In this document: positions 42,893 through 52,886 of the stretch, one piece after another
Layout: every line of letters begins with the position of its first letter
Position numbering within the stretch: the stretch's first letter is position 1
Notes under the pieces: model-generated
Databases searched by the model: none
Seen by the model: the letters and a program-made list of their open reading frames with translations, nothing else
Told to the model about the DNA's origin: nothing
Source of the DNA: an uncultured Arachnia sp.
GTDB lineage: Bacteria; Actinomycetota; Actinomycetes; Propionibacteriales; Propionibacteriaceae
Assembly: GCA_934636715.1 (NCBI GenBank)
Contig: CAKUBE010000004.1
Span: 1 to 64,000, forward strand
Direction of reading: 5' to 3'
DNA: 64,000 nt
Translations under genes and position numbers: made by a program

Positions 42893-42909
42893 TCCTTACT
42901 TAACAAGGA
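42893..42909. promoter_or_regulatory. Short inverted repeat upstream of DUF1540
   Basis: TCCTTACTTAACAAGGA (five-base arms, seven-base spacer) lies about 78 bases upstream of the DUF1540 start in an AT-rich stretch. It could be an operator, but no regulator can be named. Confidence 0.3.
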
Positions 42910-42974
42910 CTTTTACAGGACACTGACGTGAAATTAAATACCGATGACTTGCGTAATTTGGATGATGTGTCTGA

Positions 42975-43400
42975 CTAGGGGCTGCTGTCGAAGAGCCACG
43001 GATTGACGACCGCAACGCCGCAGGTGTCAAAGTCCGCGACGTTGCGGGTGACGACCGTCATCGCATGCTCGGCGGCCGTTGCCGCGATGAATGCGTCGCG
43101 CTCTGGGCGCGGGTTCGGCACGTGCAGGTGTGCCGCGCGGAGCGACACTGCCGTGTCGACGGGGAGGATGCGGCCGGCGAATCCGGTCAGTACCTGCTGC
43201 GTCATCCATACGCGTAGCGCCGCCCCCTGGTGAGCGTCGCGGCGCTCGATGAGCGCGATCCCCAGTTCGATCTCCATGATCGTCACCGCGCTCAGGTAGA
43301 CGCTGTGTCGATCGTGCGACTCTGCCCAGGCGGTCACTGAAGGGTCGGCGGCGCGCTTCCGCAGTTCGCTGATGACGTTGGTGTCGAGGAGGAAGCTCAC
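42975..43400 (-). CDS. PIN-domain toxin (VapC/FitB-like ribonuclease)
   Basis: This 141-residue PIN-domain protein probably cleaves RNA with Mg ions. The acidic site is visible: Asp in F-L-L-D-T-N-V-I-S-E near residue 6, Glu in I-M-E-I-E-L-G near 43, Asp in E-R-D-A-F-I-A-A-T-A, and the late Asp in R-N-V-A-D-F-D. The V-I-S-E motif is typical of the FitB subgroup. GTG at 43400 overlaps the antitoxin stop (GTGA, 43397-43400), the usual toxin-after-antitoxin order. Confidence 0.9.
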   Translation of the reverse strand: MSFLLDTNVISELRKRAADPSVTAWAESHDRHSVYLSAVTIMEIELGIALIERRDAHQGAALRVWMTQQVLTGFAGRILPVDTAVSLRAAHLHVPNPRPERDAFIAATAAEHAMTVVTRNVADFDTCGVAVVNPWLFDSSP

Positions 43401-43633
43401 AGCTCCGCCGCTCGAGGCAGAGTGCCCAGGCGGGCAGGCTCGAACACGATGTCGTCGTCGCACCGAAGCCAATCGACGATCGACCTCGTGTCGGTGAGTT
43501 CCGCATACGCCTCAGCGGTAAGGAGAACGTAGGCGGGTGTTCCCCGGTCGGTGATGGTGACAGGGCCGTTGTCGGCCGCGCGCTTCGCGGCGCTGACATC
43601 CCGATTGAACTCGCGCGCAGTGATGGTCATCAT
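43397..43633 (-). CDS. Phd/YefM-family antitoxin
   Basis: This 78-residue protein has the Phd/YefM DNA-binding N-terminus (T-A-R-E-F-N-R-D-V-S-A-A-K-R-A-A, then V-x-I-T-D-R-G-x-P-x-Y-V-L-L) and a C-terminal tail that would wrap the toxin. Start ATG at 43633 has AGGAGG seven bases upstream; a second ATG follows directly. It is coupled to the PIN toxin gene, and an operator-like palindrome lies just upstream. Confidence 0.9.
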   Translation of the reverse strand: MMTITAREFNRDVSAAKRAADNGPVTITDRGTPAYVLLTAEAYAELTDTRSIVDWLRCDDDIVFEPARLGTLPRAAEL

Positions 43634-43649
43634 GGCACGCCTCCTAGAG

Positions 43650-43667
43650 AGTAGGTACATGCCTACT
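43650..43667 (-). promoter_or_regulatory. Toxin-antitoxin operator palindrome with -10 overlap
   Basis: AGTAGG-TACATG-CCTACT at 43650-43667 is an inverted repeat 17 bases before the antitoxin ATG. On the minus strand it overlaps a TATAGT -10-like element. This is the usual layout for autorepression by Phd-type antitoxins. Confidence 0.6.
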
Positions 43668-43789
43668 ATAACCCGTGTCTTACCGGATTCGCCGGACTTG
43701 CGGACGCGGATCCTCGCGACGGCGGTGCCGCTGTGAGCCGCTCAGGCTTACGCCATGTAAGTAAGGAGCCTTGGGCGGGCGGTCAAGCA

Positions 43790-45853
43790 TCACTTGTTCG
43801 CCTCGATCATCTGGCGGAGTTCCTTCTTCAGGTCGGAGATCTCGTCGCGGTGGCGGGCCGCGACCTCGAACTGGAGCTCGGACGCGGCCTGGTGCATCTG
43901 GTCGGTCAGATCCTGGATCAGTTGACGCAGGTCGCCGATGGCCATCGACGACGGGTCGAGACCCTTGCCGCGCCCGGGCTTGCCGGTCCCCGCGGCGCCG
44001 AGGAGCTCGTCGGTGTCCGCGTCCTCCCGGGCGAGCATCTCGGTGACGTCCGCGATGCGCTTGCGCAGTGGCTGGGGGTCGATGCCGTTCTCGGTGTTGT
44101 AGGCCACCTGAATGGCGCGGCGGCGATTCGTCTCGCCGATCGCGGCCTCCATCGACGGCGTGATCTTATCCGCGTACATGTGGACCTGGCCCGCGACGTT
44201 TCGCGCGGCGCGGCCGATGGTCTGGATCAGCGAGCGCTCCGAGCGCAGGAAGCCCTCCTTGTCGGCGTCGAGAATGGCCACCAACGACACCTCCGGCAGG
44301 TCGAGACCCTCGCGCAGCAGGTTGATGCCCACCAGGACGTCGTACTCGCCGAGCCGCAGCTCGCGCAGCAGCTCGATGCGCCGGATGGTGTCGATGTCGG
44401 AGTGCAGGTAGCGCGTCTTGATCCCGTGGTCCATCAGATAGTCCGTCAGGTCCTCGGCCATCTTCTTGGTGAGTGTGGTCACCAGCACGCGCTCGTTGCG
44501 CTCGACGCGCAGCTTCACCTCCGCCATCAGGTCGTCGATCTGGCCCTTCGTCGGCTTGAGGACCACCTCGGGGTCGACGAGGCCCGTCGGGCGGATGATC
44601 TGCTCGACGACGCCGGTGGCTCGCTCCATCTCGTACGGACCCGGCGTCGCTGACAGGTACACCGTCTGCCCGATCCGCTCGACGAACTCGTCGAACTTCA
44701 GCGGCCGGTTGTCCATGGCGCTCGGGAGCCGGAACCCGTGCTCGACCAACGTGCGCTTGCGCGACGCGTCGCCCTCGTACATGCCGCCGATCTGCGGGAT
44801 GGACACGTGCGACTCGTCGACGACGAGCACGAAGTCCTCCGGGAAGTAGTCGAGCAGGCAGGACGGCGCCGAGTGCGCCTCGCGGCCGTCGATGTGGCGC
44901 GAGTAGTTCTCGATGCCGGAGCAGGTGCCGATCTGGCGCATCATCTCGATGTCGTAGCTGGTGCGCATCCGCAGCCGCTGCGCCTCCAGCAGCTTGCCCT
45001 GCGTCTCGAACTCCGCAAGGCGCGTGGTCAGCTCTGTCTCGATGCCCCCGATGGCGCGTTCCATCCGCTCGGCGCCCGCGGAGTAGTGCGTGGCGGGGAA
45101 GACGTACGCCTCCTGCTCCTCGAGGATGACGGTGCCCGTCAGCGGATGCATGGTGGCGATCCGCTCGATCTCGTCGCCGAAGAACTCCACCCGCAGCGCG
45201 TTCTCCTCGTACATGGGGAAGATCTCGACGGTGTCGCCCTTGACGCGGAACGTGCCGCGCCCGCCGCCGATGTCGTTGCGCGCGTACTGGATGTCGACGA
45301 GGTGCCGGAGCAGCGCGTCGCGGTCGAACCGGTCGCCGACGCGCAGCGTGACCCGCTGCTCCAGGTACTCCTCGGGCGTGCCGAGGCCGTAGATGGCCGA
45401 CACCGTCGCGACGACGATGACGTCGCGCCTGGTCAACAGCGAACTGGTGGCCGCGTGCCGCATCCGCTCGACCTCCTCGTTCAGCGAGGAGTCCTTCTCG
45501 ATGTAGGTGTCCGTCTGCGGGAGATAGGCCTCTGGCTGGTAGTAGTCGTAGTACGAGACGAAGTACTCGATGGCGTTGTTCGGCATGAGCTCGCGCAGCT
45601 CGGTCGCGAACTGGGCCGCCAGCGTCTTATTGGGCTGCATCACGAGCATGGGCCGTTGCAGCCGCTCGGACAGCCAGGCCACCGTCGCGGTCTTGCCCGT
45701 GCCCGTCGCACCCAGCAGCACGACGTCCTTCTCACCGGCGGTCAGCCGGCGTTCCAGCTCGGCGATGGCGGTGGGCTGGTCGCCCGAAGGGCGGTAGTCA
45801 GAGACCACCTCAAAGGGGGCCACCTGGCGCTGGAGTTCCTCGATCGGTCGCAT
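43790..45853 (-). CDS. uvrB: Excinuclease ABC subunit B
   Basis: UvrB is the damage-verifying helicase-like subunit of nucleotide excision repair. The 687 residues show Walker A G-A-T-G-T-G-K-T near residue 50, the beta-hairpin [14 protein letters not shown] near 98, helicase motifs in the C-terminal half (Q-T-I-G-R-A-A-R-N), and the C-terminal UVR coiled-coil that binds UvrC. coaE-then-uvrB order recalls the rpsA-coaE-uvrB block of other actinobacteria. Confidence 0.97.
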   Translation of the reverse strand: MRPIEELQRQVAPFEVVSDYRPSGDQPTAIAELERRLTAGEKDVVLLGATGTGKTATVAWLSERLQRPMLVMQPNKTLAAQFATELRELMPNNAIEYFVSYYDYYQPEAYLPQTDTYIEKDSSLNEEVERMRHAATSSLLTRRDVIVVATVSAIYGLGTPEEYLEQRVTLRVGDRFDRDALLRHLVDIQYARNDIGGGRGTFRVKGDTVEIFPMYEENALRVEFFGDEIERIATMHPLTGTVILEEQEAYVFPATHYSAGAERMERAIGGIETELTTRLAEFETQGKLLEAQRLRMRTSYDIEMMRQIGTCSGIENYSRHIDGREAHSAPSCLLDYFPEDFVLVVDESHVSIPQIGGMYEGDASRKRTLVEHGFRLPSAMDNRPLKFDEFVERIGQTVYLSATPGPYEMERATGVVEQIIRPTGLVDPEVVLKPTKGQIDDLMAEVKLRVERNERVLVTTLTKKMAEDLTDYLMDHGIKTRYLHSDIDTIRRIELLRELRLGEYDVLVGINLLREGLDLPEVSLVAILDADKEGFLRSERSLIQTIGRAARNVAGQVHMYADKITPSMEAAIGETNRRRAIQVAYNTENGIDPQPLRKRIADVTEMLAREDADTDELLGAAGTGKPGRGKGLDPSSMAIGDLRQLIQDLTDQMHQAASELQFEVAARHRDEISDLKKELRQMIEANK

Positions 45854-45926
45854 TCCTCCAGCCTAGTGAGAGGGTCCGACAAAAACGCTCCACCGCGTGC
45901 CGCCTTCCCGAACGGGCGCCGAGAGG

Positions 45927-46294
45927 TCAGCTGTCGAACCACTCCAAGCAGTACGTCCTGTTGACGCTCGGCAGGCTGAACGGCTCCGCGGGCTGCTCGC
46001 AGTTGGCGTCCGCCGCCAGGACCTCGCGCTGAACCCGGAAGGCAGCTTCCCTGCAGTCGGGGACGAGGGCGAGTTCCGTGACGTCGTCGGTGTAGACGTA
46101 GCAGGCGTCCCTCACGAGGTAGGGCACCAGACCGTGACCTTCGCGCTGCCGACCGCCACGAGGATGCTGACGAGCGTGCTCACGATCAGGCCGACGACGG
46201 CGATCACGATCACGATTCTCCGCTTCTTGGCGGCCGAGTGCTGCTGCCACGCGGGGGCCCCACCAAGGCCGTCGGCGGGCTGTGTGTCAGACAT
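45927..46294 (-). pseudogene. Frameshifted membrane-anchored cysteine-rich protein
   Basis: Two overlapping minus-strand frames together make one plausible protein. Frame one starts at ATG 46294 (M-S-D-T-Q-P-A-D), has a basic stretch K-K-R-R and one membrane helix (residues about 27-48), and hits a stop at 46112 after V-T-V-W-C-P-T-S. Frame two reads on from about 46120 with L-V-R-D-A-C-Y-V-Y-T-D-D to the stop at 45927, giving an outer domain with four or more Cys. The join needs a one-base shift near 46115-46140. It may be a true mutation, a sequencing error or, less likely, programmed frameshifting. The family is unknown. Confidence 0.6.
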
Positions 46295-46328
46295 GAGCCG
46301 ACCCTAGCGCCCGCGGGCGAGGCGAGGG

Positions 46329-47015
46329 CTATCGGCCCCGGGTCAGGCGCTCCGACTCGACGCCGCGGGCGAGCCAGGCGGTGAGGTCCGCCGCCGGACC
46401 GCGGAGGGTCTCGCGCTCGCCGTCGGGGCCGACGGTGCCCTCGTAGCCCTCGTCGGCGATCAGCAGCGTGGGTGGGATGTCGGGGTGGGCGCCGATGCGC
46501 CACACCTGGAACTTCAGCAGCGCGCGGGCGATGCCCGGGGCGAGGTCGTCGTCGGAGAGCCGCCAGCCGAGGTCGATGTGGTGCAGCACGACCTCGCTGA
46601 GGCGGGCGAGCGGGATAGTGGAGGCCGACACGCGGTATCCGGAGCGCAACTCCACCTGCTGGTCGTCGTCCTCGAGCCCGGACAGCTTGCTCTGCAGCTC
46701 GCTCGCGCTGGTGTCGAGGCCGATCTGCAGTTCGAGACCGCTGCTCAGCGCGCCCAGCTCCATCGAGCGGCGCCGCGATTCCTCGGACTCGTACATGCGC
46801 AGCGGCGTCCCGGCGTGCAGCCCGTCGATCACGCGGACCATGCCTCGGGCGCCGTCTGCGAGGTGTGCGGCGACGTGGCTGCGCGTCCATCCGGTCAGCG
46901 CGGTGGGCTCGGCCCAGTCGTCGGCGGAGTAGCCGATGGTGGTACCCAGGAGCATCGAGGTGTGCTCGCGCACCGCGTCAAGGACCGCGGAAAACGGCGC
47001 GCGAAGTTTCGGCAT
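46329..47015 (-). CDS. Maleylpyruvate isomerase-family (mycothiol-dependent type, DinB-like) protein
   Basis: This 228-residue protein matches the actinobacterial family named after mycothiol-dependent maleylpyruvate isomerase: an N-terminal DinB-like helical bundle with G-W-T-R-S-H-V-A-A-H-L-A near residue 42 and a metal-binding H in V-V-L-H-H-I-D-L-G-W near 145, then a C-terminal SCP2-like part. Members use mycothiol or are of unknown function. It is divergent from uvrA, only 26 bases apart, so their promoters must overlap. Confidence 0.82.
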   Translation of the reverse strand: MPKLRAPFSAVLDAVREHTSMLLGTTIGYSADDWAEPTALTGWTRSHVAAHLADGARGMVRVIDGLHAGTPLRMYESEESRRRSMELGALSSGLELQIGLDTSASELQSKLSGLEDDDQQVELRSGYRVSASTIPLARLSEVVLHHIDLGWRLSDDDLAPGIARALLKFQVWRIGAHPDIPPTLLIADEGYEGTVGPDGERETLRGPAADLTAWLARGVESERLTRGR

Positions 47016-47041
47016 GGGAGCTAAGTTAGCAAACCCGTACC

Positions 47042-49894
47042 ATGGCGGGCGTGAATGATCGGCTCATCGTGCGCGGCGCACGCGTACACAACCTGAAGAA
47101 CGTCTCCCTCGACCTGCCGAGGGACGCGCTGATCGTCTTCACCGGACTGAGCGGATCGGGCAAATCCTCGCTGGCGTTCGACACCATCTTCGCGGAGGGA
47201 CAACGCCGCTACGTCGAGTCGCTGTCGGCGTACGCGCGCATGTTCCTCGGCCAGATGGACAAGCCCGACGTCGACTTCATCGAGGGCCTCTCCCCGGCGG
47301 TGTCGATCGACCAGAAGTCGACGAGCCGCAACCCGCGCTCCACCGTCGGCACCATCACGGAGGTCTACGACTACCTCCGCCTCCTGTACGCGCGCATCGG
47401 CGTGCCGCACTGCGAGGTGTGCGGTGCGGTGATCGGGCGGCAGACGCCGCAGCAGATCGTCGACCGGCTGATGTCGGAGGAGGAGGGCACCCGCTTCCAG
47501 ATTCTCGCCCCCCTGGTCCGCGGCAGGAAGGGCGAGCACGCGGAGCTCTTCCGGCAGCTGATCTCCGACGGCTACAGCCGCGTCCGCATCGACGGCGAGA
47601 CCCACCCGCTGACGGAGCTGCCGAGCATCGACAAGAACCGCAAGCACGACATCGAGGTGGTGGTCGACCGTGCCGTCGTCCGGCCGAGCGCCAAGCAGCG
47701 CATCACCGAGTCGGTCGAGACCGCGCTGGGCCTGGCGTCCGGCGTCGTCACCATCGACTGGGTCGACCTCCCGGCCGACGACCCGGAGCGCGAGCGCCGC
47801 TTCTCCGAGAAGATGGGCTGCCCCAACGAGCACGACGTCAACATCGACGAACTGGAGCCGCGCCAGTTCTCGTTCAACGGCCCGTGGGGAGCCTGCCCCG
47901 ACTGCTCCGGCCTCGGCACCCTGCTCGACCCGGACCCCGAGCTGATCGTCCCCAACGAGGACCTCTCGCTCGACGACGGCGCCATCGCGCCGTGGACCGC
48001 GCCCACCGTCAAGGCCCACTACGCCCACGTCCTCACCTCGCTGGCCGAGGAGCACGGGTTCAAGATGTCGACGGCGTGGAGGAGGCTCCCCGTCGCCGCG
48101 CGCGCCATTCTGCTGCACGGCGCGAAGGGCAACGTGGTGGTCAGCTACCGGAACCGGTTCGGCCGGGTGCGGTCCTTCTCGCAGAAGTACGAGGGAGTCA
48201 TCCCGTTCATCCGCCGCCGTTACGACGAGGCGGAGACCGACGCCGCGCGCGACCGCTGGGGCGGCTACATGCGAGAGGTCGCCTGCCCGGCGTGTCGGGG
48301 GACCCGGCTCAAGCCGTCGTCGCTGGCCGTGACGGTCGCGGACCGCACGATCGCCGAGCTGTCCGACATGTCGATCGGCGAGGCGGCCGACTTCCTGCGC
48401 GAGCTCCAGCTCACCGAGCGCGAAGCCGCGATCGCGGCGCGGCTGATCAAGGAGATCAACCTGCGGCTGAAGTTCCTGCTCGACGTCGGCCTCGACTACC
48501 TGACGCTCTCCCGGGCGTCCGGCACGCTGTCCGGCGGCGAGGCGCAGCGGATCCGGTTGGCCACGCAGATCGGTTCCGGCCTCGTCGGCGTGTTGTACGT
48601 GCTCGACGAGCCGTCGATCGGCCTGCACCAGCGCGACAACCTGCGCCTGATCGAGACGCTGCACCGCCTCCGCGACCTGGGCAACACCCTGATCGTCGTG
48701 GAGCACGACGAGGACACCATCCGCGCGTCCGACTGGGCCGTCGACATCGGCCCGGGAGCGGGCGAGGGCGGCGGCGAGGTCGTCGTCTCCGGCCCCGTCG
48801 CCGAGTTGCTGACGCACCCCGAGTCCAAGACCGGCGCCTACCTCTCCGGGCGGCTCAGCATCCCCGTCCCCGCGATCCGGCGCCCCGGCAACGGGAGCAG
48901 GATCGCCGTCAAGGGGGCCCGCGAGCACAACCTGAAGGGGATCGACGTCGCGTTCCCGCTCGGCACGTTCATCGCCGTCACGGGCGTGTCCGGCTCGGGC
49001 AAGTCGTCGCTCGTCAACTCCATCCTCTACACCGCGGCCGCCAAGGCCATCTACGGTGCAAAGGCGGTTCCCGGGCGGCACAGGTCGCTGGAGGGCCTGG
49101 ACAACATCGACAAGGTGATCCAGGTCGACCAGTCGCCGATCGGCCGCACGCCGCGCTCGAACCCGGCGACCTACACGGGCGTGTTCGACAAGATCCGCGC
49201 CCTGTTCGCGCAGACGCCCGAGGCCAAGGTCCGCGGCTACATGCCCGGCCGGTTCTCGTTCAACGTCAAGGGCGGGCGCTGCGAGAACTGCATGGGCGAC
49301 GGCACCATCAAGATCGAGATGAACTTCCTGCCGGACGTCTACGTGCCGTGCGAGGTGTGCCACGGCGCGCGCTACAACCGCGAGACGCTCGAGGTGCACT
49401 ACAAGGGCAAGACCATCGCCGAGGTGCTGGACATGCCCATCAGCGAGGCCGTCGAGTTCTTCGACTCGATCCCCGCCATCGCCCGGTACCTCCGGACGCT
49501 GACCGAGGTCGGCCTGGGCTACGTGCGGCTAGGGCAGCCGGCGACGACGCTGTCGGGCGGCGAGGCGCAGCGCGTCAAGCTGTCCGCGGAGCTGCAGAAG
49601 CGCTCGACGGGCCGCACGCTCTACGTGCTCGACGAGCCGACGACGGGCCTGCACTTCGAGGACATCCGACGGCTGCTCGCCGTGCTGCAGCGCCTCGTCG
49701 ACGCCGGCAACACCGTCGTCACCATCGAGCACAACCTGGACGTGATCAAGTCGGCGGACTGGATCATCGACATGGGCCCCGACGGCGGCTCGCGGGGCGG
49801 CACCGTCGTGGCGAAGGGCACGCCGGAGCAGGTCGCGGGCACCCCGACCTCGGCCACAGGTCAGTTCCTCCGCCCGCTGCTGACCGCTGGTTGA
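47042..49894 (+). CDS. uvrA: Excinuclease ABC subunit A
   Basis: UvrA is the damage-sensing ATPase of nucleotide excision repair. The 950 residues contain two ABC ATPase modules (Walker A G-L-S-G-S-G-K-S near 33 and G-V-S-G-S-G-K-S near 645; L-S-G-G-E-A-Q-R signatures near 495 and 835), and zinc-binding C-x-x-C pairs (C-P-D-C near 285 and C-E-N-C/C-E-V-C near 745). ATG at 47042 is used here; GTG at 47051 is an alternative. The last codons G-C-T-G-G-T-T-G-A belong to the dispersed repeat that follows. Confidence 0.97.
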   Translation: MAGVNDRLIVRGARVHNLKNVSLDLPRDALIVFTGLSGSGKSSLAFDTIFAEGQRRYVESLSAYARMFLGQMDKPDVDFIEGLSPAVSIDQKSTSRNPRSTVGTITEVYDYLRLLYARIGVPHCEVCGAVIGRQTPQQIVDRLMSEEEGTRFQILAPLVRGRKGEHAELFRQLISDGYSRVRIDGETHPLTELPSIDKNRKHDIEVVVDRAVVRPSAKQRITESVETALGLASGVVTIDWVDLPADDPERERRFSEKMGCPNEHDVNIDELEPRQFSFNGPWGACPDCSGLGTLLDPDPELIVPNEDLSLDDGAIAPWTAPTVKAHYAHVLTSLAEEHGFKMSTAWRRLPVAARAILLHGAKGNVVVSYRNRFGRVRSFSQKYEGVIPFIRRRYDEAETDAARDRWGGYMREVACPACRGTRLKPSSLAVTVADRTIAELSDMSIGEAADFLRELQLTEREAAIAARLIKEINLRLKFLLDVGLDYLTLSRASGTLSGGEAQRIRLATQIGSGLVGVLYVLDEPSIGLHQRDNLRLIETLHRLRDLGNTLIVVEHDEDTIRASDWAVDIGPGAGEGGGEVVVSGPVAELLTHPESKTGAYLSGRLSIPVPAIRRPGNGSRIAVKGAREHNLKGIDVAFPLGTFIAVTGVSGSGKSSLVNSILYTAAAKAIYGAKAVPGRHRSLEGLDNIDKVIQVDQSPIGRTPRSNPATYTGVFDKIRALFAQTPEAKVRGYMPGRFSFNVKGGRCENCMGDGTIKIEMNFLPDVYVPCEVCHGARYNRETLEVHYKGKTIAEVLDMPISEAVEFFDSIPAIARYLRTLTEVGLGYVRLGQPATTLSGGEAQRVKLSAELQKRSTGRTLYVLDEPTTGLHFEDIRRLLAVLQRLVDAGNTVVTIEHNLDVIKSADWIIDMGPDGGSRGGTVVAKGTPEQVAGTPTSATGQFLRPLLTAG

Positions 49895-50010
49895 GCGGCG
49901 TGACCGCTGGTTGAGCTGATTCACCGCTGGTTGAGCCGATCCCGGGCAGAGCTGACTCACCGCTGGTTGAGCCGGTCCCCGGCGCGGAGCGCCCGGACCG
50001 TGTCGAAACC
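49884..50010 (+). repeat. Tandem half-units plus copy 5 of the dispersed repeat
   Basis: The sequence ACCGCTGGTTGAGC occurs four times head to tail, about every 20-36 bases (from 49883, 49903, 49923 and 49960). The last one opens a full unit (GGTT at 49965-49968 to AACC at 50007-50010) with inner CGGTCC/GGACCG arms. The first copy provides the TGA stop of uvrA. Confidence 0.85.
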
Positions 50011-50049
50011 AATGAACTGGTGTTGTCCATGGACTGCCAACAGTCCATT

Positions 50050-50180
50050 GATTTCGACACGCCGACTCGGCTGGCGCCTCGTGCGGCGGCTCAATCAGCG
50101 GTTCGCCCACTGGCGCCTGGTGCGGCTCAATCAGCGGTTGGCCGACTGGCGCTTCGTGCGGACGGGCTCAGTCGGCGATT
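50050..50180 (-). repeat. Three inverted-orientation units of the dispersed repeat (copies 6-8)
   Basis: Units run on the minus strand: 50050-50096 (GATT/AATC ends), about 50100-50132 and about 50136-50172. They begin immediately after the stop of the minus-strand membrane protein gene and face the uvrA-side copies, so the repeats of two convergent genes meet head on. Confidence 0.75.
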
Positions 50181-50837
50181 TCAGCTCGGGATGACCGGGC
50201 GGCTCGCCTCCGGGCGGATGCGGCCGGCGGCGTACCTGCCGCCGAGGTACAGCGCGACGCCGACGATCACGAACGGCAGCGCCTGCAGCGTCGTGGCGAG
50301 CAGCTGGTTCTGCACGACGTCGAGCGACTCGTGCGCGAACGCGACCACGCCGTCGTTGCCGCCCTCGCAGAACACGCGGTAGCCGCCCTTCGCCGCGTGG
50401 AAGAGGCTGGCCTCCATCGGCGGGTTGCCGTCGACCGTGATGGCGGTCTGCGGAACCCGTACTCCGTCGAGGTCGGTGATCGTGCAGACGGGGAGCGTCT
50501 TGTCCTCCTGAGTAAGGACGTAGTTGCCCTCGCGCAGGATGCTGATGGAGCCGTCGGCGCCGGGCACGTAGCGCTGCGCGAGGAACGAGCCCGGCAGCGC
50601 GGCCAGCGAGCCCACGATCAGTGTGACGCCCATCGCGACCAGGAGGACGGCGAGCACGGTGGCGGCTACCCGGACCAGGAACGCGTACCGGCCGCGGCGC
50701 TGGAAGTCCGCGACCTGTGCCCGGTAGGCGGTGATCTCCGCCTGCCGGGCGGCGGGGTCGTCGAAGCGCCATTCGACGGCGTGAGGTTCCTTCTTCGAGC
50801 CCATCGGGCTCGCTTCTCGATCCACCCTGTTCGACAT
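50181..50837 (-). CDS. Unknown membrane protein with two helices
   Basis: This 218-residue protein has a polar N-terminus (E-W-R-F-D-D-P-A-A-R-Q-A-E-I, predicted helix), a transmembrane segment (about residues 55-85), an extracytoplasmic loop of about 100 residues containing two Cys, and a second transmembrane segment (about 180-200). I know no family. An internal ATG twelve codons in (M-G-S-K-K-E-P-H) is an alternative start. It is divergent from uvrC and its 3' end abuts repeat copies. Confidence 0.7.
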   Translation of the reverse strand: MSNRVDREASPMGSKKEPHAVEWRFDDPAARQAEITAYRAQVADFQRRGRYAFLVRVAATVLAVLLVAMGVTLIVGSLAALPGSFLAQRYVPGADGSISILREGNYVLTQEDKTLPVCTITDLDGVRVPQTAITVDGNPPMEASLFHAAKGGYRVFCEGGNDGVVAFAHESLDVVQNQLLATTLQALPFVIVGVALYLGGRYAAGRIRPEASRPVIPS

Positions 50838-50896
50838 GTCCCGAGCCTACCCGCGCTCGGGCGCGGAGGGTATAGGGAGACGTATGATCGGGAACC

Positions 50897-52816
50897 ATGG
50901 CCGACCCCGCGACGTACCGCCCCGCGCCGGGGAGCATCCCGACGGACCCCGGCGTCTACCGGTTCTTCGACGCGTTCGGCAACGTCATCTACGTCGGCAA
51001 GGCCAAGAGCCTGCGCCAGCGCCTCAACTCCTACTTCGCCGACCCTGCCGGCCTTCACTTCCGCACCCAGACCATGGTGCGGACGGCGGCGAAGGTCGAG
51101 TGGACCGTCGTCGCGAACGAGCTCGAGGCGCTGCAGCTCGAGTACACCTGGATCCAGCAGTTCGACCCGCGGTTCAACGTCAAGTATCGCGACGACAAGT
51201 CCTACCCGTGGCTCGCGGTCACCATGAACGAGAAGTTCCCGCGCGTGTTCGTCGGCCGGGGCGCGAAGAAGCGCGGGGTGCGGTACTTCGGGCCCTTCGG
51301 GAAGGCGTGGGCCATCCGCGACACCGTCGACCTCCTCCTCCGCGTCTTCCCCATGCGCAGCTGCACCCAGGGCGTCTTCAACCGCGCGAAGGCGGCGGGG
51401 CGACCGTGCCTGCTGGGCGACATCGGCAAGTGCTCGGCGCCGTGCGTCGGGCGCGTCTCCGCAGAGGAGCATCGGGGTATCGCCGAGGACTTCTGTTCCT
51501 TCATGGGCGGCAACACCGGCGGGATCATCGGGCGGATCGAGCGGCAGATGTACCAGGCCTCGAACGATCTGAACTTCGAGCGCGCCGCCGTCCTGCGCGA
51601 CTCGCTCACCGCGCTCAAGAGCGTGCAGGAGAAGAACTCCGTCGTGCTGACCGACGGCCTCCGCGCCGACGTCGTGGGCCTGGCCGACGACGGGCAACAG
51701 GTCGCCGTGCAGGTGTTCCACGTCGTCGACGGCCGCATCCTCGGTGAGCGCGGCTGGATCGCCGACCGCGCCGACGACCGGTCGCTCACCGACCTCCTCG
51801 AGGCCTTCCTCGAGCAGCTCTATGCCGAGGACCAGGATATCCCGCCGCACATCCTCGCCTCCGTCGAGGCGGAGACGACGGTGGCGGCGCACCTCAGCGC
51901 GCGGCGCGGCGCCGGGGTCAGCATCAAGGTGCCGTTGCGGGGAGAGAAGCGTCGGCTGCTCGACACCGCGGTCCGCAACGCGGAGATGGCCCTCGACCAG
52001 GCCCGCCTCCACCGTGCGACGGACCTGACCACGCGCAACGCCGCGCTCGACGAGGTGGCGGAGGCGCTCGGCCTCGCGCAGCCGCCGCTGCGGATCGAGT
52101 GCTACGACATCTCGCACACCATGGGCACGGAGGTCGTCGGGTCCATGGTGGTGTTCGAGGACGGCATGCCCAGGCGCAGCCAGTACCGCCGCTTCCTGAT
52201 CAAGAGCTTCGAGGGCAGCAACGACGTCGCGGCCATGGACGAGGTGCTGAGCCGACGCCTGCGCCGGCTCGTCGACGACCGCGCCTCCGAGGTGCGCGTG
52301 GACGCCACCACGGGGGAAGCCGCCCGGTTCTCCTATCCGCCCGCGCTGATCGTCGTCGACGGCGGCCTCCCGCAGGTCAACGCCGCGGCCGAGGTGCTCC
52401 GTCGGTTCAGGCTCGAGGACGAGATCGCGCTATGCGGGCTGGCAAAGCGGCTCGAGGAGGTGTGGCTGCCGGGGGAGGAGTACCCCGTGATCCTGCCCCG
52501 CGCCTCCGAGGGGTTGTACCTGCTGCAGCGCCTTCGCGACGAGGCGCACCGGTTCGCCATCACGCACCACCGCTCGCGGCGGGCGAAGAACCTCGTCGAG
52601 TCCGTGTTGGACGACGTCCCTGGCCTCGGCGAGCTGCGCCGCAAGGCGCTGCTGACGTACTTCGGCTCGCTGCGGAAGCTCCGCCAGGCGACCGTGGAGG
52701 AGATCGCGGAGGTCCCCGGCTTCGGGCGGGTGCTCGCCGTCGCCGTGAAGGCGGCGCTGGCGGACACCGGCGGCGAGGCGATCAACTTGACGACGGGCGA
52801 GGTCACGGAGATCTAG
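50897..52816 (+). CDS. uvrC: Excinuclease ABC subunit C
   Basis: UvrC makes the two incisions in nucleotide excision repair. The 639 residues show the N-terminal GIY-YIG nuclease (P-G-V-Y-R-F-F-D then V-I-Y-V-G-K-A-K), a cysteine cluster (C-x(5) ... C-S-A-P-C), the UVR motif, an RNase H-like nuclease with Asp in C-Y-D-I-S-H and V-V-D-G-G, and two helix-hairpin-helix motifs at the end (V-P-G-L-G, V-P-G-F-G). It usually precedes rapZ; here bioYMN and a SWIM pair lie between. Confidence 0.96.
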   Translation: MADPATYRPAPGSIPTDPGVYRFFDAFGNVIYVGKAKSLRQRLNSYFADPAGLHFRTQTMVRTAAKVEWTVVANELEALQLEYTWIQQFDPRFNVKYRDDKSYPWLAVTMNEKFPRVFVGRGAKKRGVRYFGPFGKAWAIRDTVDLLLRVFPMRSCTQGVFNRAKAAGRPCLLGDIGKCSAPCVGRVSAEEHRGIAEDFCSFMGGNTGGIIGRIERQMYQASNDLNFERAAVLRDSLTALKSVQEKNSVVLTDGLRADVVGLADDGQQVAVQVFHVVDGRILGERGWIADRADDRSLTDLLEAFLEQLYAEDQDIPPHILASVEAETTVAAHLSARRGAGVSIKVPLRGEKRRLLDTAVRNAEMALDQARLHRATDLTTRNAALDEVAEALGLAQPPLRIECYDISHTMGTEVVGSMVVFEDGMPRRSQYRRFLIKSFEGSNDVAAMDEVLSRRLRRLVDDRASEVRVDATTGEAARFSYPPALIVVDGGLPQVNAAAEVLRRFRLEDEIALCGLAKRLEEVWLPGEEYPVILPRASEGLYLLQRLRDEAHRFAITHHRSRRAKNLVESVLDDVPGLGELRRKALLTYFGSLRKLRQATVEEIAEVPGFGRVLAVAVKAALADTGGEAINLTTGEVTEI

Positions 52817-52827
52817 CCCGCGTCGGA

Positions 52828-52844
52828 TTTGAACGGTGTTCAAA
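52828..52844 (+). promoter_or_regulatory. BioQ-like operator upstream of bioY
   Basis: TTTGAACGGTGTTCAAA is a perfect 7-3-7 palindrome containing the TGAAC-N3-GTTCA core known for the actinobacterial biotin repressor BioQ. TTGAAC in it could serve as the -35, with TTAGAT or TAGATA (about 52853-52859) as -10, so a bound repressor would block transcription. bioY starts 43 bases downstream. Confidence 0.8.
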
Positions 52845-52886
52845 GCTGGGTGTTAGATAGGCTCAGCAGACCTGAAGGAGGCTCTC

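Noticed and set aside
40809..42926. 705-codon plus-strand frame spanning coaE to the DUF1540 gene
   Set aside because: It crosses real genes in a different frame and two terminators; composition is Arg/Gly-rich shadow.
47671..49399. Long antisense frames opposite uvrA
   Set aside because: Shadow frames; uvrA is unambiguous on the plus strand.
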